Source: Mycolicibacterium sp. CBMA 226
GTDB taxonomy: Bacteria; Actinomycetota; Actinomycetes; Mycobacteriales; Mycobacteriaceae
Length of the DNA stretch: 64,000 nt
Reading direction: 5' to 3'
Assembly (NCBI RefSeq): GCF_009729075.1
Contig: NZ_VTGY01000015.1
Coordinates: 372,001-436,000 of the forward strand
Position numbers and translations under genes: made by a program. Below are positions 17,162-25,570 of this stretch, one piece after another (within the stretch, counting starts at the first letter, position 1; each line of letters opens with the position of its first letter). Below the pieces are notes generated by a model that was given only the letters and a program-made list of their open reading frames with translations, ran no database searches and was not told the DNA's origin.

Positions 17162-18247
17162 TTACTTCGCTTCGGCCGCTTCCATCTGCCGGAAGAGGTC
17201 GACGTAGTACGGCATGCATTCCTTCATGGCCTGCTCGGTGTTGAACAGTGGCTCGTAGCCGAGGTCGCGCTTGGCCTTGGCGATCGAGAAGTAGTTGTTC
17301 AGGTAGAGGCGTTCCACCGACAGCGGCTCGATCAGCGGCTCGGGCAGGGCGAACTTGAAGTGCAGCCACTGCCACGCCATCATCACGCGGTGCACGAGCT
17401 TGCCGGAGACGTAGAAGGTGGGCAGCTTGCGGCCACACGCGACGATGACCGGGCGGGCGAACTCGAACATGTTGAGCGGCTCGCCGTCGTTGATGAAGTA
17501 CGCCTGCCCGGGTGAGGTACCGCCCGGCACCAGGTGCTCGCCCGCCAGGATGAAACCGTGGATCAGGTTGTGCACGTAGGAGTTGTCCAGCTTGATGTTC
17601 TTGTTGCCCACCAGCACCTTGACGTGGCCGGCGAGGATGTTCTCGAACACCTTGCGGAACATCGTCTGGTCGCCGCGGCCCCAGATGCCGCTGGGCCGGA
17701 TGGAACAGGTGAGTAAGCCCGACCCGTCGCCTTCGATGTCGTTCTGCGACAGCACGAACTTCTCTGCCGCGACCTTGGTCTCGGTGTACAGATCGTTGAA
17801 GCGGGCGGTGTACGGCATGGTCTCGTCGCCGTTCTGGATGTCCTGCCCACCCATCACCACGCTGTTCGAGGCGGTGTAGACGAACCGCTTGACGCCCGCG
17901 GCCCGGCCAAGCTTCACCAGGTTCTCGGTGCCGCCGACGTTCACCCCGAAGCTGCGGTTGCGGTATTCGTCGGTGACGGATGCGCCGCCCATCAGGTCGA
18001 TGATCGCGGCGGTGTGGATGATCGTGTCGATGCCCTGGACTGCGGCGTCGACGTCGTCGACGTTCGTGATGTCGCCGACCTGCGTCTCCAAGTTCGGGTG
18101 CTCCGGCAGCGGCGACGGCGCCCGGTCGAACGACCGGACCCGGTGGCCGCGGTCGAGCAGTTCGGTCACCAGGTTGGCGCCGACGAAGCCAGACCCGCCC
18201 GTCACCAGGACACGGCCGAGGTCTGTGGTCAGAGAAGCATCACGCAT
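17162..18247 (-). CDS. 3beta-hydroxysteroid dehydrogenase / isomerase
   Basis: 361 residues, orthologous in place and sequence style to Rv1106c. An extended SDR of the NSDHL/3beta-HSD type: VLVTGGSGFVG at residues 13-23 binds NAD, the catalytic Tyr-Lys is YTETK (Y154, K158), and FVYTASNSVVMGG carries the Ser. It oxidises cholesterol to cholest-4-en-3-one, the first step of sterol ring catabolism. A KstR-type palindrome overlaps the presumed promoter, with a TATGCT -10 hexamer 8 nt before the ATG. Expression is therefore expected only when cholesterol catabolism is induced. Confidence 0.94.
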   Translation of the reverse strand: MRDASLTTDLGRVLVTGGSGFVGANLVTELLDRGHRVRSFDRAPSPLPEHPNLETQVGDITNVDDVDAAVQGIDTIIHTAAIIDLMGGASVTDEYRNRSFGVNVGGTENLVKLGRAAGVKRFVYTASNSVVMGGQDIQNGDETMPYTARFNDLYTETKVAAEKFVLSQNDIEGDGSGLLTCSIRPSGIWGRGDQTMFRKVFENILAGHVKVLVGNKNIKLDNSYVHNLIHGFILAGEHLVPGGTSPGQAYFINDGEPLNMFEFARPVIVACGRKLPTFYVSGKLVHRVMMAWQWLHFKFALPEPLIEPLSVERLYLNNYFSIAKAKRDLGYEPLFNTEQAMKECMPYYVDLFRQMEAAEAK

Positions 18248-18260
18248 GGTGCAGGAGCAT

Positions 18261-18280
18261 AACTGAAACGTGTTCCAGTT
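18261..18280. promoter_or_regulatory. KstR-type operator of the 3beta-HSD gene
   Basis: The core TGAAACGTGTTCCA (18264-18277) matches the KstR consensus TnnAACnnGTTnnA, and the flanks extend the symmetry to AACTG...CAGTT. It lies 13 nt upstream of the start codon, immediately before and touching the TATGCT -10 hexamer (18256-18261, minus strand), so a bound repressor would block transcription. Confidence 0.85.
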
Positions 18281-18310
18281 AACAGGGTGCGGGAATAATT
18301 ACCGCGCTGA

Positions 18311-18523
18311 TCAATTTTCGTCGTCGGCGCCTGCGGCGAGCGCGTCCTCGACTTTTTTGCGCGCGCCGGCCAGGTGCTCTTCGCACCGTTTTGCCAGCTG
18401 TTCGCCCCTTTCCCAGAGTTGAAGCGAGGTGTCGAGGTCCAATCCGCCGGCCTCCAGCTGACGTACGACCTCGATCAGTTCGTCCCGGGCGGCTTCATAG
18501 CCGAGCTGACTAATGTTCGTCAT
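18311..18523 (-). CDS. xseB: Exodeoxyribonuclease VII small subunit
   Basis: 70 residues, two-helix XseB fold: YEAARDELIEVVRQLEAG, then LDTSLQLWERGEQLAKRCEEHL. Several XseB subunits bind one XseA to form ExoVII, which degrades single-stranded DNA from both ends. The start overlaps the xseA stop by 14 nt, so the two are translationally coupled. Its C-terminus is short and acidic (GADDEN). Confidence 0.95.
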   Translation of the reverse strand: MTNISQLGYEAARDELIEVVRQLEAGGLDLDTSLQLWERGEQLAKRCEEHLAGARKKVEDALAAGADDEN

Positions 18524-19754
18524 ATATTCCTTCGCTCACGGTCGTGATGGCGCCGTCGGCCACTCGGATTCGGAGTCTGGTGCCCGCCGGGGCGTCCTGT
18601 GCCGAGCGCAGGACCGCACCGGCCGCCGACAGGTTCTGCACCACGGCGTATCCACGCGTGAGTGTCGCGGCGGGGCCCAGGGTGGCCAGCCGGGCCGACA
18701 GGTGGCCGACGTGATGCGTTTCGGTGGTGATCAGCCGCTGGATGTCGCGGCGCGCGGCGGCCAGGGCCCGGGTGATCTCCTCTGTGCGGGCGTCGAGCGC
18801 CTGTAGCGGCTGGGCCAGGACCGGGCGGCCGCGCAGTTGTCCGATGAAGCGCTCCTCGCGGTGCACCCAGTTGCGTAGGGCCTGGGCGCTGCGCCGGCGC
18901 AGGTCGGTCACCAGGGCCTGCTCGGCGGCGGCATCGGGGACGATGCGTTTGGCGGCGTCGGTCGGAGTGGCGGCCCGCAGATCTGCGACGAGGTCGCACA
19001 GCGGGTTGTCCGGTTCGTGCCCGACCGCGCTGACCACCGGGGTGGTGCAGGCGGCGATCTCGCGGCACAGCGTCTCGTCGGAGAACGGCAGCAGGTCTTC
19101 GACGCTGCCGCCGCCGCGCGCGATGACGATGACGTCGACGTGCGGTTCGGCATCGAGCGCGCGCAGGGCCTCGACAATCTGTGGCACCGCGTTCGCGCCC
19201 TGGACCGCCGCGTTGCGGATATCGAAGTGGACTGCGGGCCAACGACTTTGGGCGACGGAGACGACGTCGTGCTCGGCCGCCGACGCTCGGCCGGTGATGA
19301 GGCCGATGGTGCCCGGCAGGAACGGAATCGGGCGCTTCAGCCGCGGGTCGAACAGACCCTCGGCGTCCAGCAGCCGGCGCAGCCGGTCGATGCGCGCCAG
19401 CAGCTCGCCGATGCCGACGGCGCGAATCTGGCTGATGCGCAACGAGAATGAGCCGTTGCGGGTATAGAACTGCGGCTTGCCCAGCATGATCACCTGGGTG
19501 CCCTCGGACAGTGGCACCGGGGCGTCGTCGACCAGGGCGCGCGGGCAGCTGACCGACAGTGACATGTCGGCGGCCGGGTCGCGCAGCACCATCCACGCCG
19601 TCGACTGCCGCAGCTTCAGCTCGGTGAGCTGGCCCTCGATCCAGATGGTGCCGAGCCGGTCGATGTACTTGGCCACGCGGGTGGATACCGCCCGCACCGG
19701 CCACGGATTCTCGGCCGAGTTCTCGTTCCCGGCCGCGGCGGCAGCCGACGTCAC
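18510..19754 (-). CDS. xseA: Exodeoxyribonuclease VII large subunit
   Basis: 414 residues. An OB-fold N-terminal domain (IWIEGQLTELKLRQSTAWMVLRDP) is followed by the catalytic domain with GLITGRASAAEHDV, DVIVIARGGGSVEDLLPFSDE and TPVVSAVGHEPDNPLCDLVADLRAATPT, then a coiled-coil and a C-terminal segment that holds XseB. GTG start, 4 nt after the stop of the upstream lipid-droplet-type gene. The order matches Rv1109c-Rv1108c-Rv1107c. Confidence 0.96.
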   Translation of the reverse strand: MTSAAAAAGNENSAENPWPVRAVSTRVAKYIDRLGTIWIEGQLTELKLRQSTAWMVLRDPAADMSLSVSCPRALVDDAPVPLSEGTQVIMLGKPQFYTRNGSFSLRISQIRAVGIGELLARIDRLRRLLDAEGLFDPRLKRPIPFLPGTIGLITGRASAAEHDVVSVAQSRWPAVHFDIRNAAVQGANAVPQIVEALRALDAEPHVDVIVIARGGGSVEDLLPFSDETLCREIAACTTPVVSAVGHEPDNPLCDLVADLRAATPTDAAKRIVPDAAAEQALVTDLRRRSAQALRNWVHREERFIGQLRGRPVLAQPLQALDARTEEITRALAAARRDIQRLITTETHHVGHLSARLATLGPAATLTRGYAVVQNLSAAGAVLRSAQDAPAGTRLRIRVADGAITTVSEGIYDEH

Positions 19755-19758
19755 CGCA

Positions 19759-20337
19759 TCACTTCGCGGTCGCGCGGGTGATCCTGTTGGCCAGCAGCGT
19801 CTGGAACGGCGCGCGGGACTTGGTGTTGTTCTCGTAGGTCAGCAGCGCCTCGAGGTCGTCCACCTTGAGCTGGGGCAGCCGCGCCCGCAGCTGGGCCAGG
19901 GTGAGATCGGCGTAGCCGAGGTCAGCCACGATCGCCGGCTCGACACCGGTCCCGTTGGTGGCCGCACCGTTCGTGTCCGGCTTCGGGGCATCGGCGACAC
20001 CCGTGCTGTACAGCGCGAAGCGGCCCTCCGTCAGGCGGGCGCCGTCGCGCGGCTCGGTGGCGGAAGCCGTACCGGCCGGCGCCGCGTCCAGCAGGTCTTC
20101 GTCGAAAGTGGCCCATTCTGGCTGCTCGTCCTTCGGCGGGAACCACTGCTCGAGGGTCTCATCGCCCTTGTTGACCAGTTCGGCCAGGTCCTGCTGCATT
20201 TTCATGACCAGCTGGGCGAGCTGACTGGCCAGCGTCATCGGGTAGGTCAGAATGGTGTGGGGGAGCCGAATGGTCTCCTCGATCGCGGTCGCAGCCGCGC
20301 CGACCAGCAACCGGACTCCGTAGGGCGCAGTAGACAT
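19759..20337 (-). CDS. Lipid droplet-associated type protein (Rv1109c-like)
   Basis: 192 residues. The N-terminus (about residues 1-45) is an amphipathic or hydrophobic helix region: GVRLLVGAAATAIEETIRLPHTIL. A low-complexity Ala/Thr/Asp linker follows, then a conserved C-terminal domain with LGYADLTLAQLRARLPQLKVDDLEALLTYE. Actinobacterial relatives are annotated as lipid-droplet proteins; that function is carried over from the family name. First gene of the run leading into xseA and xseB, divergent from ispH. Confidence 0.8.
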   Translation of the reverse strand: MSTAPYGVRLLVGAAATAIEETIRLPHTILTYPMTLASQLAQLVMKMQQDLAELVNKGDETLEQWFPPKDEQPEWATFDEDLLDAAPAGTASATEPRDGARLTEGRFALYSTGVADAPKPDTNGAATNGTGVEPAIVADLGYADLTLAQLRARLPQLKVDDLEALLTYENNTKSRAPFQTLLANRITRATAK

Positions 20338-20378
20338 GCTTGCCAGAGTACGGCTGGCTGTGGCCCTGCGGTGATCAG

Positions 20379-20384
20379 TACCCT
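20379..20384 (+). promoter_or_regulatory. -10 hexamer TACCCT for leaderless ispH
   Basis: TACCCT ends 6 nt before the chosen ATG of ispH, and no ribosome-binding sequence is present. Confidence 0.55.
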
Positions 20385-20390
20385 TGTGCT

Positions 20391-21401
20391 ATGCCACCGA
20401 CGATCAATATGGGCATTCCCGGCGCCACCGTTTCGGTCGCCGGAGAAGCTATGAGCAAAACCGGCAAGCGCGTGCTGCTCGCCGAGCCGCGTGGCTACTG
20501 CGCCGGCGTGGACCGCGCCGTCGAGACCGTGGAGCGCGCGCTGGAGAAGCACGGCGCTCCGGTGTACGTGCGGCACGAGATCGTGCACAACCGCTACGTG
20601 GTGGACACGCTGGCCAAGGCCGGCGCGGTGTTCGTCGAGCAGACCGATGAGGTGCCCGAAGGCGCCATCGTGGTGTTCTCGGCCCACGGCGTCGCGCCGA
20701 CGGTTCACGAAGAGGCCGCGGCTCGCAATCTGCGGACCATCGATGCCACCTGCCCGCTGGTCACCAAGGTCCACAACGAGGCCAAGCGCTTCGCCCGCGA
20801 CGACTACGACATCCTGCTCGTCGGCCACGAAGGCCACGAAGAGGTCGTCGGTACCGCCGGCGAGGCGCCGGAGCACGTGCAGGTCGTCGACAACCCGGAC
20901 GCCGTCGACAAGGTGACGGTCCGCGACCCCAACAAGGTCATCTGGTTGTCCCAGACCACGCTGTCCGTCGACGAGACCATGGAGACCGTCCGCCGGCTGC
21001 GGGAGAAGTTCCCGACGCTGCAGGACCCGCCCAGCGACGACATCTGCTACGCCACCCAGAACCGCCAGGTCGCGGTCAAGGCAATGGCGCCGGAGTGCGA
21101 GCTGGTGATCGTCGTTGGCTCGCGGAACTCGTCGAATTCGGTGCGCCTGGTCGAGGTCGCGCTGAACGCCGGCTCGAACGCGGCCAAGTTGGTCGACTAC
21201 GCCGAGGACATCGACCCGGAATGGCTCGAAGGTGTGACGACCGTCGGCGTCACCTCCGGCGCGTCGGTCCCCGAGATTCTGGTGCGGGGCGTACTCGAGC
21301 GACTCGCGGAATTCGGTTACGACACCGTCCAGCCCGTCACCACTGCCAACGAGACGCTGGTGTTCGCGCTACCGCGCGAGATTCGTCCGGCCCGGCACTA
21401 G
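20391..21401 (+). CDS. ispH: 4-hydroxy-3-methylbut-2-enyl diphosphate reductase
   Basis: 336 residues, matching M. tuberculosis LytB2 (Rv1110, 335). The last enzyme of the MEP pathway, reducing HMBPP to IPP and DMAPP. The three [4Fe-4S] cysteines are C37 (GYCAGV), C121 (ATCPLV) and C219 (DDICYATQNR). The substrate-binding histidines lie in RHEIVHN and SAHGVAP, and SQTTLS is the conserved Thr/Ser loop. The start at MPPTINM is chosen because a -10 hexamer ends 6 nt upstream; an internal ATG (MSKTGKR) would still leave the catalytic core intact. Confidence 0.96.
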   Translation: MPPTINMGIPGATVSVAGEAMSKTGKRVLLAEPRGYCAGVDRAVETVERALEKHGAPVYVRHEIVHNRYVVDTLAKAGAVFVEQTDEVPEGAIVVFSAHGVAPTVHEEAAARNLRTIDATCPLVTKVHNEAKRFARDDYDILLVGHEGHEEVVGTAGEAPEHVQVVDNPDAVDKVTVRDPNKVIWLSQTTLSVDETMETVRRLREKFPTLQDPPSDDICYATQNRQVAVKAMAPECELVIVVGSRNSSNSVRLVEVALNAGSNAAKLVDYAEDIDPEWLEGVTTVGVTSGASVPEILVRGVLERLAEFGYDTVQPVTTANETLVFALPREIRPARH

Positions 21402-21427
21402 ATTTCCGCGCGCCGCCGCGGCCGGTG

Positions 21428-22591
21428 TCAGTCCCAGTTGGTGTGGGGCTGACGCGGTCGGCGTTCGCGCGGCTCCGGCGCGACGTCGTCGTCTGAACCG
21501 CGGTACCGCACCCGGGATACGGGGTGGTGGGCGCCGCTGGGCGGCGCGCTGCGCGACGGACGGGCAGGGGACTGGTAGCGGTCGCCGGGCTCGTACAGAT
21601 CGTCGGCGTAGCGACGCCGGCGCGGCTCGGACGCGGCCGGGCGCGGCATCGGCCGCTCGTAGCGATCCCGCTCGCGCGGCTCCCGGTAGTCGTAACGCTC
21701 CTGCGGCGGCGTACGACGCGGTTCGCGCGGCTCGCCGGCCGAACGCTGACGACGCCGTGGCTCGTCGGGAACGGCATACGTGTCGGTGGCGGCTGGGCGA
21801 GGACGCGCCGGCCGTGGCCGCCGCATCTGGCCGGGTACCGGTTCGATCAGCTCGGTGGCGTCGGCGGCGTGCCCGCGGGCCCGTGCGGGACGCGGTGCGC
21901 GCTGCGGATCGCCGGCGCTGCGGCGGGGCGACTGGGCTGCCGACCGGCGCGACGGAGTTGCGCGGGTACGGGAGCTGCGCGGCGTCTGGCCGGTGGTCAG
22001 CTTGGTGAGCTTGGCCGACAGCGTCGTGGCGAGTCCGGCGAGTCCGGCGAGTCCGGCGAGTCCGGCGGGAGCGGCGTCTTCGTCGTCGGCCTGGCGGCGG
22101 CTGCGGCGCGGCTTGGGCTCGGCAACTGCTTCGTCGTCGTCATCTTCGTAGGTCAGGAACTGCGGCAGCACGAACCAGCGGATCAGGCCGAGGATCAGAA
22201 CCGTCGCCGCGGTGAAGAACATCGTCGGAAAGCGCTCGATCAGCGGGTACCCGCAATTGATCAGCAGGTCCTTGATGCCGGCGATCTTGTCGCTGTGGAA
22301 CATGAAATATGCGCCCGGCACAGCAACGAAAAGGATCAGTGGCGGCTGGATGACCGCGGTGAAGATGCCGGACCGCCGCACACCGAGCACAGCGAGTACA
22401 CAGCCGGCCACGTAGCTGAAAGTGAAGAAAGCGCTGAGTTCTTTGTCACCGGTGCCGGCGTCGTAGGCGAAGCCGATCGCGGTGGCTGTGACGGCCAGCA
22501 CAATAGCTCCCCACCAGGGGATTCCCGGGATACTGGGCAGCGCGGAGCGGCGATCGAGGGCGGCTTCGGGCCCGTGATGCTCTGCTGACAC
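21428..22591 (-). CDS. DUF6542 membrane protein with long basic disordered tail (Rv1111c-like)
   Basis: 387 residues. Four membrane helices occupy about residues 25-145 (DUF6542-type). They are followed by a roughly 240-residue tail very rich in Arg, Pro and acidic residues (PRRRQRSAGEPREPRRTPPQ). A run of AGL repeats at the start of the tail comes from a 9-bp tandem DNA repeat. The tail looks like a cytosolic RNA- or partner-binding disordered region. No function is known. The gene sits tail to tail with ispH, as in M. tuberculosis. Confidence 0.85.
   Translation of the reverse strand: MSAEHHGPEAALDRRSALPSIPGIPWWGAIVLAVTATAIGFAYDAGTGDKELSAFFTFSYVAGCVLAVLGVRRSGIFTAVIQPPLILFVAVPGAYFMFHSDKIAGIKDLLINCGYPLIERFPTMFFTAATVLILGLIRWFVLPQFLTYEDDDDEAVAEPKPRRSRRQADDEDAAPAGLAGLAGLAGLATTLSAKLTKLTTGQTPRSSRTRATPSRRSAAQSPRRSAGDPQRAPRPARARGHAADATELIEPVPGQMRRPRPARPRPAATDTYAVPDEPRRRQRSAGEPREPRRTPPQERYDYREPRERDRYERPMPRPAASEPRRRRYADDLYEPGDRYQSPARPSRSAPPSGAHHPVSRVRYRGSDDDVAPEPRERRPRQPHTNWD
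22031..22066. repeat. Four tandem copies of GAGTCCGGC inside the DUF6542 gene
   Basis: Four perfect 9-bp units, in frame, encode the minus-strand repeat AGLAGLAGLAGL at the border of the membrane domain and the disordered tail. Such units can change copy number by slippage without shifting the frame. Confidence 0.9.
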
Positions 22592-22674
22592 CCCTAGACC
22601 GTACCGGCAATTCCTGCCATAGCGCCGATAGGTGGGGTTTGCAACAGTGTGGCGTCTCCTAAACTGTCGAACTC

Positions 22675-23757
22675 GTGGGTCTGAACCTGGGAATCGTCGG
22701 TCTGCCGAACGTCGGGAAGTCGACGTTGTTCAACGCGTTGACACGCAATGACGTGCTCGCGGCTAATTATCCGTTCGCAACGATCGAGCCCAACGAGGGC
22801 GTGGTGCCGCTGCCCGACCCGCGGCTCGACAAGCTCGCCGAGATCTTCGGCTCCGAGAAGACCGTTCCGGCACCCGTGACGTTCGTCGACATCGCCGGCA
22901 TCGTGAAGGGCGCCTCCGAGGGCGCGGGGCTGGGCAACAAGTTCCTGGCCAACATCCGCGAGGCCGACGCCATCTGTCAGGTGGTGCGCGCCTTCGCCGA
23001 CGACGACGTCGTGCACGTCGACGGCCGCGTCGACCCCAAGTCCGACATCGAGGTCATCGAGACCGAGCTGATCCTCGCCGACATGCAGACCCTCGAGAAG
23101 GCGCTGCCCCGGCTGGAGAAGGAAGCCCGGACCAACAAGGACCGCAAGCCTGTTTTGGATGCGGTGGTCGCCGCCCAGGCGATCTTCAATGAAGGTAAGA
23201 CTCTCTTTTCTGTGTCCTCCCCGGCTCAGGACTGGTCGATTCTGCGCGAGCTGAACCTGATGACCGTCAAGCCGTTCCTGTACGTCTTCAACGCCGACGA
23301 GTCGGTGCTGACCGACGAGGCCCGCAAGGCCGAGCTGACCGCGATGGTCGCCCCGGCCGAGGCGGTGTTCCTGGACGCCAAGATCGAGGCTGAGCTGCTG
23401 GAGCTCGACGACGAGTCCGCAGCCGAGCTCCTGGAGTCGATCGGCCAGACCGAGCGCGGCCTGGATGCGTTGGCGCGCGCCGGTTTTCGAACGCTGAAGC
23501 TGCAGACCTACCTGACCGCGGGTCCCAAGGAATCGCGCGCGTGGACCATCCACCAGGGCGACACCGCGCCCAAGGCGGCCGGCGTCATCCACACCGACTT
23601 CGAGAAGGGCTTCATCAAGGCCGAGATCGTGGCCTTCGACGACCTCGTCGAAGCCGGTTCGATGGCCGCAGCCAAGGCGGCCGGCAAGGTCCGGATGGAG
23701 GGCAAGGACTACGTCATGGCCGACGGGGACGTGGTGGAGTTCAGGTTTAACGTCTAG
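22675..23757 (+). CDS. ychF: Redox/ribosome-associated GTPase-family ATPase YchF
   Basis: 360 residues (M. tuberculosis Rv1112, 357). G1 is GLPNVGKSTLFNALT at residues 8-22. G3 lies before DIAGIVKGASEGAGLGN. The guanine-specifying G4 is degenerate (FNADES), as expected for YchF/OLA1 proteins, which prefer ATP. A coiled-coil insert and the C-terminal TGS domain (GDTAPKAAGVIHTDFEKGFIKAE) are present. It binds ribosomes and affects stress responses. GTG start, with TAAACT 9 nt upstream as a likely -10. Confidence 0.96.
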   Translation: MGLNLGIVGLPNVGKSTLFNALTRNDVLAANYPFATIEPNEGVVPLPDPRLDKLAEIFGSEKTVPAPVTFVDIAGIVKGASEGAGLGNKFLANIREADAICQVVRAFADDDVVHVDGRVDPKSDIEVIETELILADMQTLEKALPRLEKEARTNKDRKPVLDAVVAAQAIFNEGKTLFSVSSPAQDWSILRELNLMTVKPFLYVFNADESVLTDEARKAELTAMVAPAEAVFLDAKIEAELLELDDESAAELLESIGQTERGLDALARAGFRTLKLQTYLTAGPKESRAWTIHQGDTAPKAAGVIHTDFEKGFIKAEIVAFDDLVEAGSMAAAKAAGKVRMEGKDYVMADGDVVEFRFNV

Positions 23758-23853
23758 AAGCGACGTGTTGATGATGTCGCGGCGAAACGGGCCAACGCCG
23801 CCCCAAGCGCCACCGTGTGGGGACGGCACGACCGATGCGTAGCGGTCCTATTC

Positions 23854-25251
23854 TCAGCCGCCGTGATGTCCGGTGTCGTGGTGAGTGAAGTCGTGGGCGA
23901 GGGCGTCATGACCGGTGAGATGGATCGACTCGTCTTGCTTCATGTCCGTGTGCCCTAGGCCGGCCGGGTAGTGCTGGTCCGCCCCATGCCCGTTGACAGT
24001 CACCCCGTGGTTGGTGAGGTCAGTTTTGCCTGCATGCAGATCGGGTGCCTTAGGCGGCAGCGGTTGCGGGTTTAGGGCGACCTTGTCGATGGTGCGGCTC
24101 AGGTCGGCGGAGGTCAGGTGCAGGTCGGGAGCCTTGGGCGGCAGCGGTTGCGGATTGAGGGCTACCTTGTCCAGGTGGTCGGCGACGTTGACCTCGGCAG
24201 GTGTCAGGTGGATCTCGGGGGCGTTGGACGAAACAGGTTGTGGATTTGCGCCCCCGGTGATGGGTTGCGGGCGCGGGCCGAGTAAGTCGGCTGCTCGCCC
24301 GTAAGTTGCAGTGGCCGCGTGGATCGATTCGCCGGTGTCCTGACGGAACTTGGAATCGCCCCAAGCGATCAAGTTGTCGTCGTAGCGCTCAAATGAAGGC
24401 GTGTGCACATCAGCTGCGTTGGGGTGCATCGGTTGTGGGATCGGCGCCGCCGTGCCTATCAGATCGGGCTTGTCCGTCATATGAACGTCAGATACCTTGG
24501 GCGGCAACGGTTGTGGGTTTAGGGCGACTTTGTCGCCGGTGTGTTTGAGGTCAGCTGTGGTCAGCTGGTGGGCGGGGTTTGCGCCAGCAGGATCGGGCGT
24601 CGGTGCCTGTGCCCCGACCGCTAGCCCGCCGGTTTGGTTGCCGTGCGCGTCAAAGCTGAGTGAGCTGCCGTCCGCATGTTCCACCCTGGACGTGCCGTCT
24701 TTGTTATAGACCGTCGTCGTGCCGTCCGATGTTCTGTGTGTGACCGTGCCGTCGGCCGAGTGGATGTCTTGTGTGCCGTCGTGCTGGGTTGTTGACCAGC
24801 TGCCGTCAGGGTTGTGCCGAGTTATGGTGCCGTTGGGCTCTCGTACGTCTGTTGAGCCGTCCGGATGGTGAGTGGTGACGGTGCCTTGGCCTTGGATGGC
24901 GTATGGACCGCCGTTCACCGTTGTGCCGTCTGCGTATGTGCGGACATAGGAGCCGTCCGAGTATTGCGTCGTAGTACTGCCGTCATTCTCGTGCGTGACG
25001 GCCACCTGGCGAGGGGCTGGCGGGTTCGAACTCACGGTGGGAGTGGCACGGACGTAGGGAGCGGGGTGCGAGTCTGCAGGGCCCGCATGCGACGGAACCG
25101 TCCCTACCCCAAAGGCCTTCTCAAGATCACCGATCAAAGGACCGTAGGCCTTCTCGGCATCATCGCCATCGACGCCCAATCCCTTTTCCCCGTCAGCGGC
25201 GGCATCACTGGCGGCCCTGCCTAGTTGACCAAGACTGTCCCAGATGCTCAT
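23854..25251 (-). CDS. Repeat-rich protein with three VALNPQPLPPK motifs
   Basis: 465 residues, no known enzyme domain. Residues 1-50 are an acidic helical head (MSIWDSLGQLGRAASDAAAD). Residues 90-205 are about ten irregular repeats of the form (Y/H)xDGTxTxx, like a beta-repeat stalk. The motif VALNPQPLPPK occurs at 242-252, 363-373 and 391-401, each followed by a DxH dipeptide. Weaker relatives are PIPQPMHPNAADVH (270-283) and ANPQPVSSNAPEIHLT (335-350). The tail is His- and Asp-rich and ends GHHGG. The start is supported by CGCGAGGAGCAGAC. No signal peptide is visible. The gene is flanked by a resolvase remnant, suggesting acquisition. I recognise no function. Confidence 0.8.
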   Translation of the reverse strand: MSIWDSLGQLGRAASDAAADGEKGLGVDGDDAEKAYGPLIGDLEKAFGVGTVPSHAGPADSHPAPYVRATPTVSSNPPAPRQVAVTHENDGSTTTQYSDGSYVRTYADGTTVNGGPYAIQGQGTVTTHHPDGSTDVREPNGTITRHNPDGSWSTTQHDGTQDIHSADGTVTHRTSDGTTTVYNKDGTSRVEHADGSSLSFDAHGNQTGGLAVGAQAPTPDPAGANPAHQLTTADLKHTGDKVALNPQPLPPKVSDVHMTDKPDLIGTAAPIPQPMHPNAADVHTPSFERYDDNLIAWGDSKFRQDTGESIHAATATYGRAADLLGPRPQPITGGANPQPVSSNAPEIHLTPAEVNVADHLDKVALNPQPLPPKAPDLHLTSADLSRTIDKVALNPQPLPPKAPDLHAGKTDLTNHGVTVNGHGADQHYPAGLGHTDMKQDESIHLTGHDALAHDFTHHDTGHHGG

Positions 25252-25308
25252 GTCTGCTCCTCGCGCCTCCGCGTTCCGGTTGCTAAAGATTGGACACGCG
25301 GGGCATAA

Positions 25309-25557
25309 GGAAAGTTCCCGGGCCGGGAACAGCGCTCCGCCGCTCGTGAAGCGCGCCGGGGGCGGGGCCAGGCAATCGGTCGCCCGAAGGCATTGGACGC
25401 GTCGAAAGCTGCTCTGGCACAGCGTATGCACGCCTCGGGCGAGTCAGCGAGCACTATCGCATCGACGCTCGGGGTAAGCCGTGCCACCGTCTACCGGGCC
25501 TTGTCCGGAACTTTCTCGCAATATTCGACACTGTCGATGACGGCCAGATTTGCCTAG
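25309..25557 (+). pseudogene. C-terminal remnant of a serine resolvase/invertase
   Basis: An open frame without a start codon reads EQRSAAREARRGRGQAIGRP, then KALDASKAALAQRMHASGES, then the helix-turn-helix ASTLGVSRATVYRAL, and ends SQYSTLSMTARFA. This is the GRP-x-LD linker plus HTH_7 DNA-binding tail of Tn3/Hin-type serine recombinases. A stop at 25306 closes the frame upstream and no catalytic domain is found, so it is a decayed fragment. It marks a past mobile element in the 319-bp gap before the ALNPQPLPP-repeat gene. The rest of that gap holds nothing else I can identify. Confidence 0.8.
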
Positions 25558-25563
25558 TACATT
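25558..25563 (+). promoter_or_regulatory. -10 hexamer TACATT for the DUF1801 gene
   Basis: TACATT ends 7 nt before the GTG, which decides the start codon in favour of that GTG over an upstream TTG. Confidence 0.55.
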
Positions 25564-25570
25564 GACGGCT

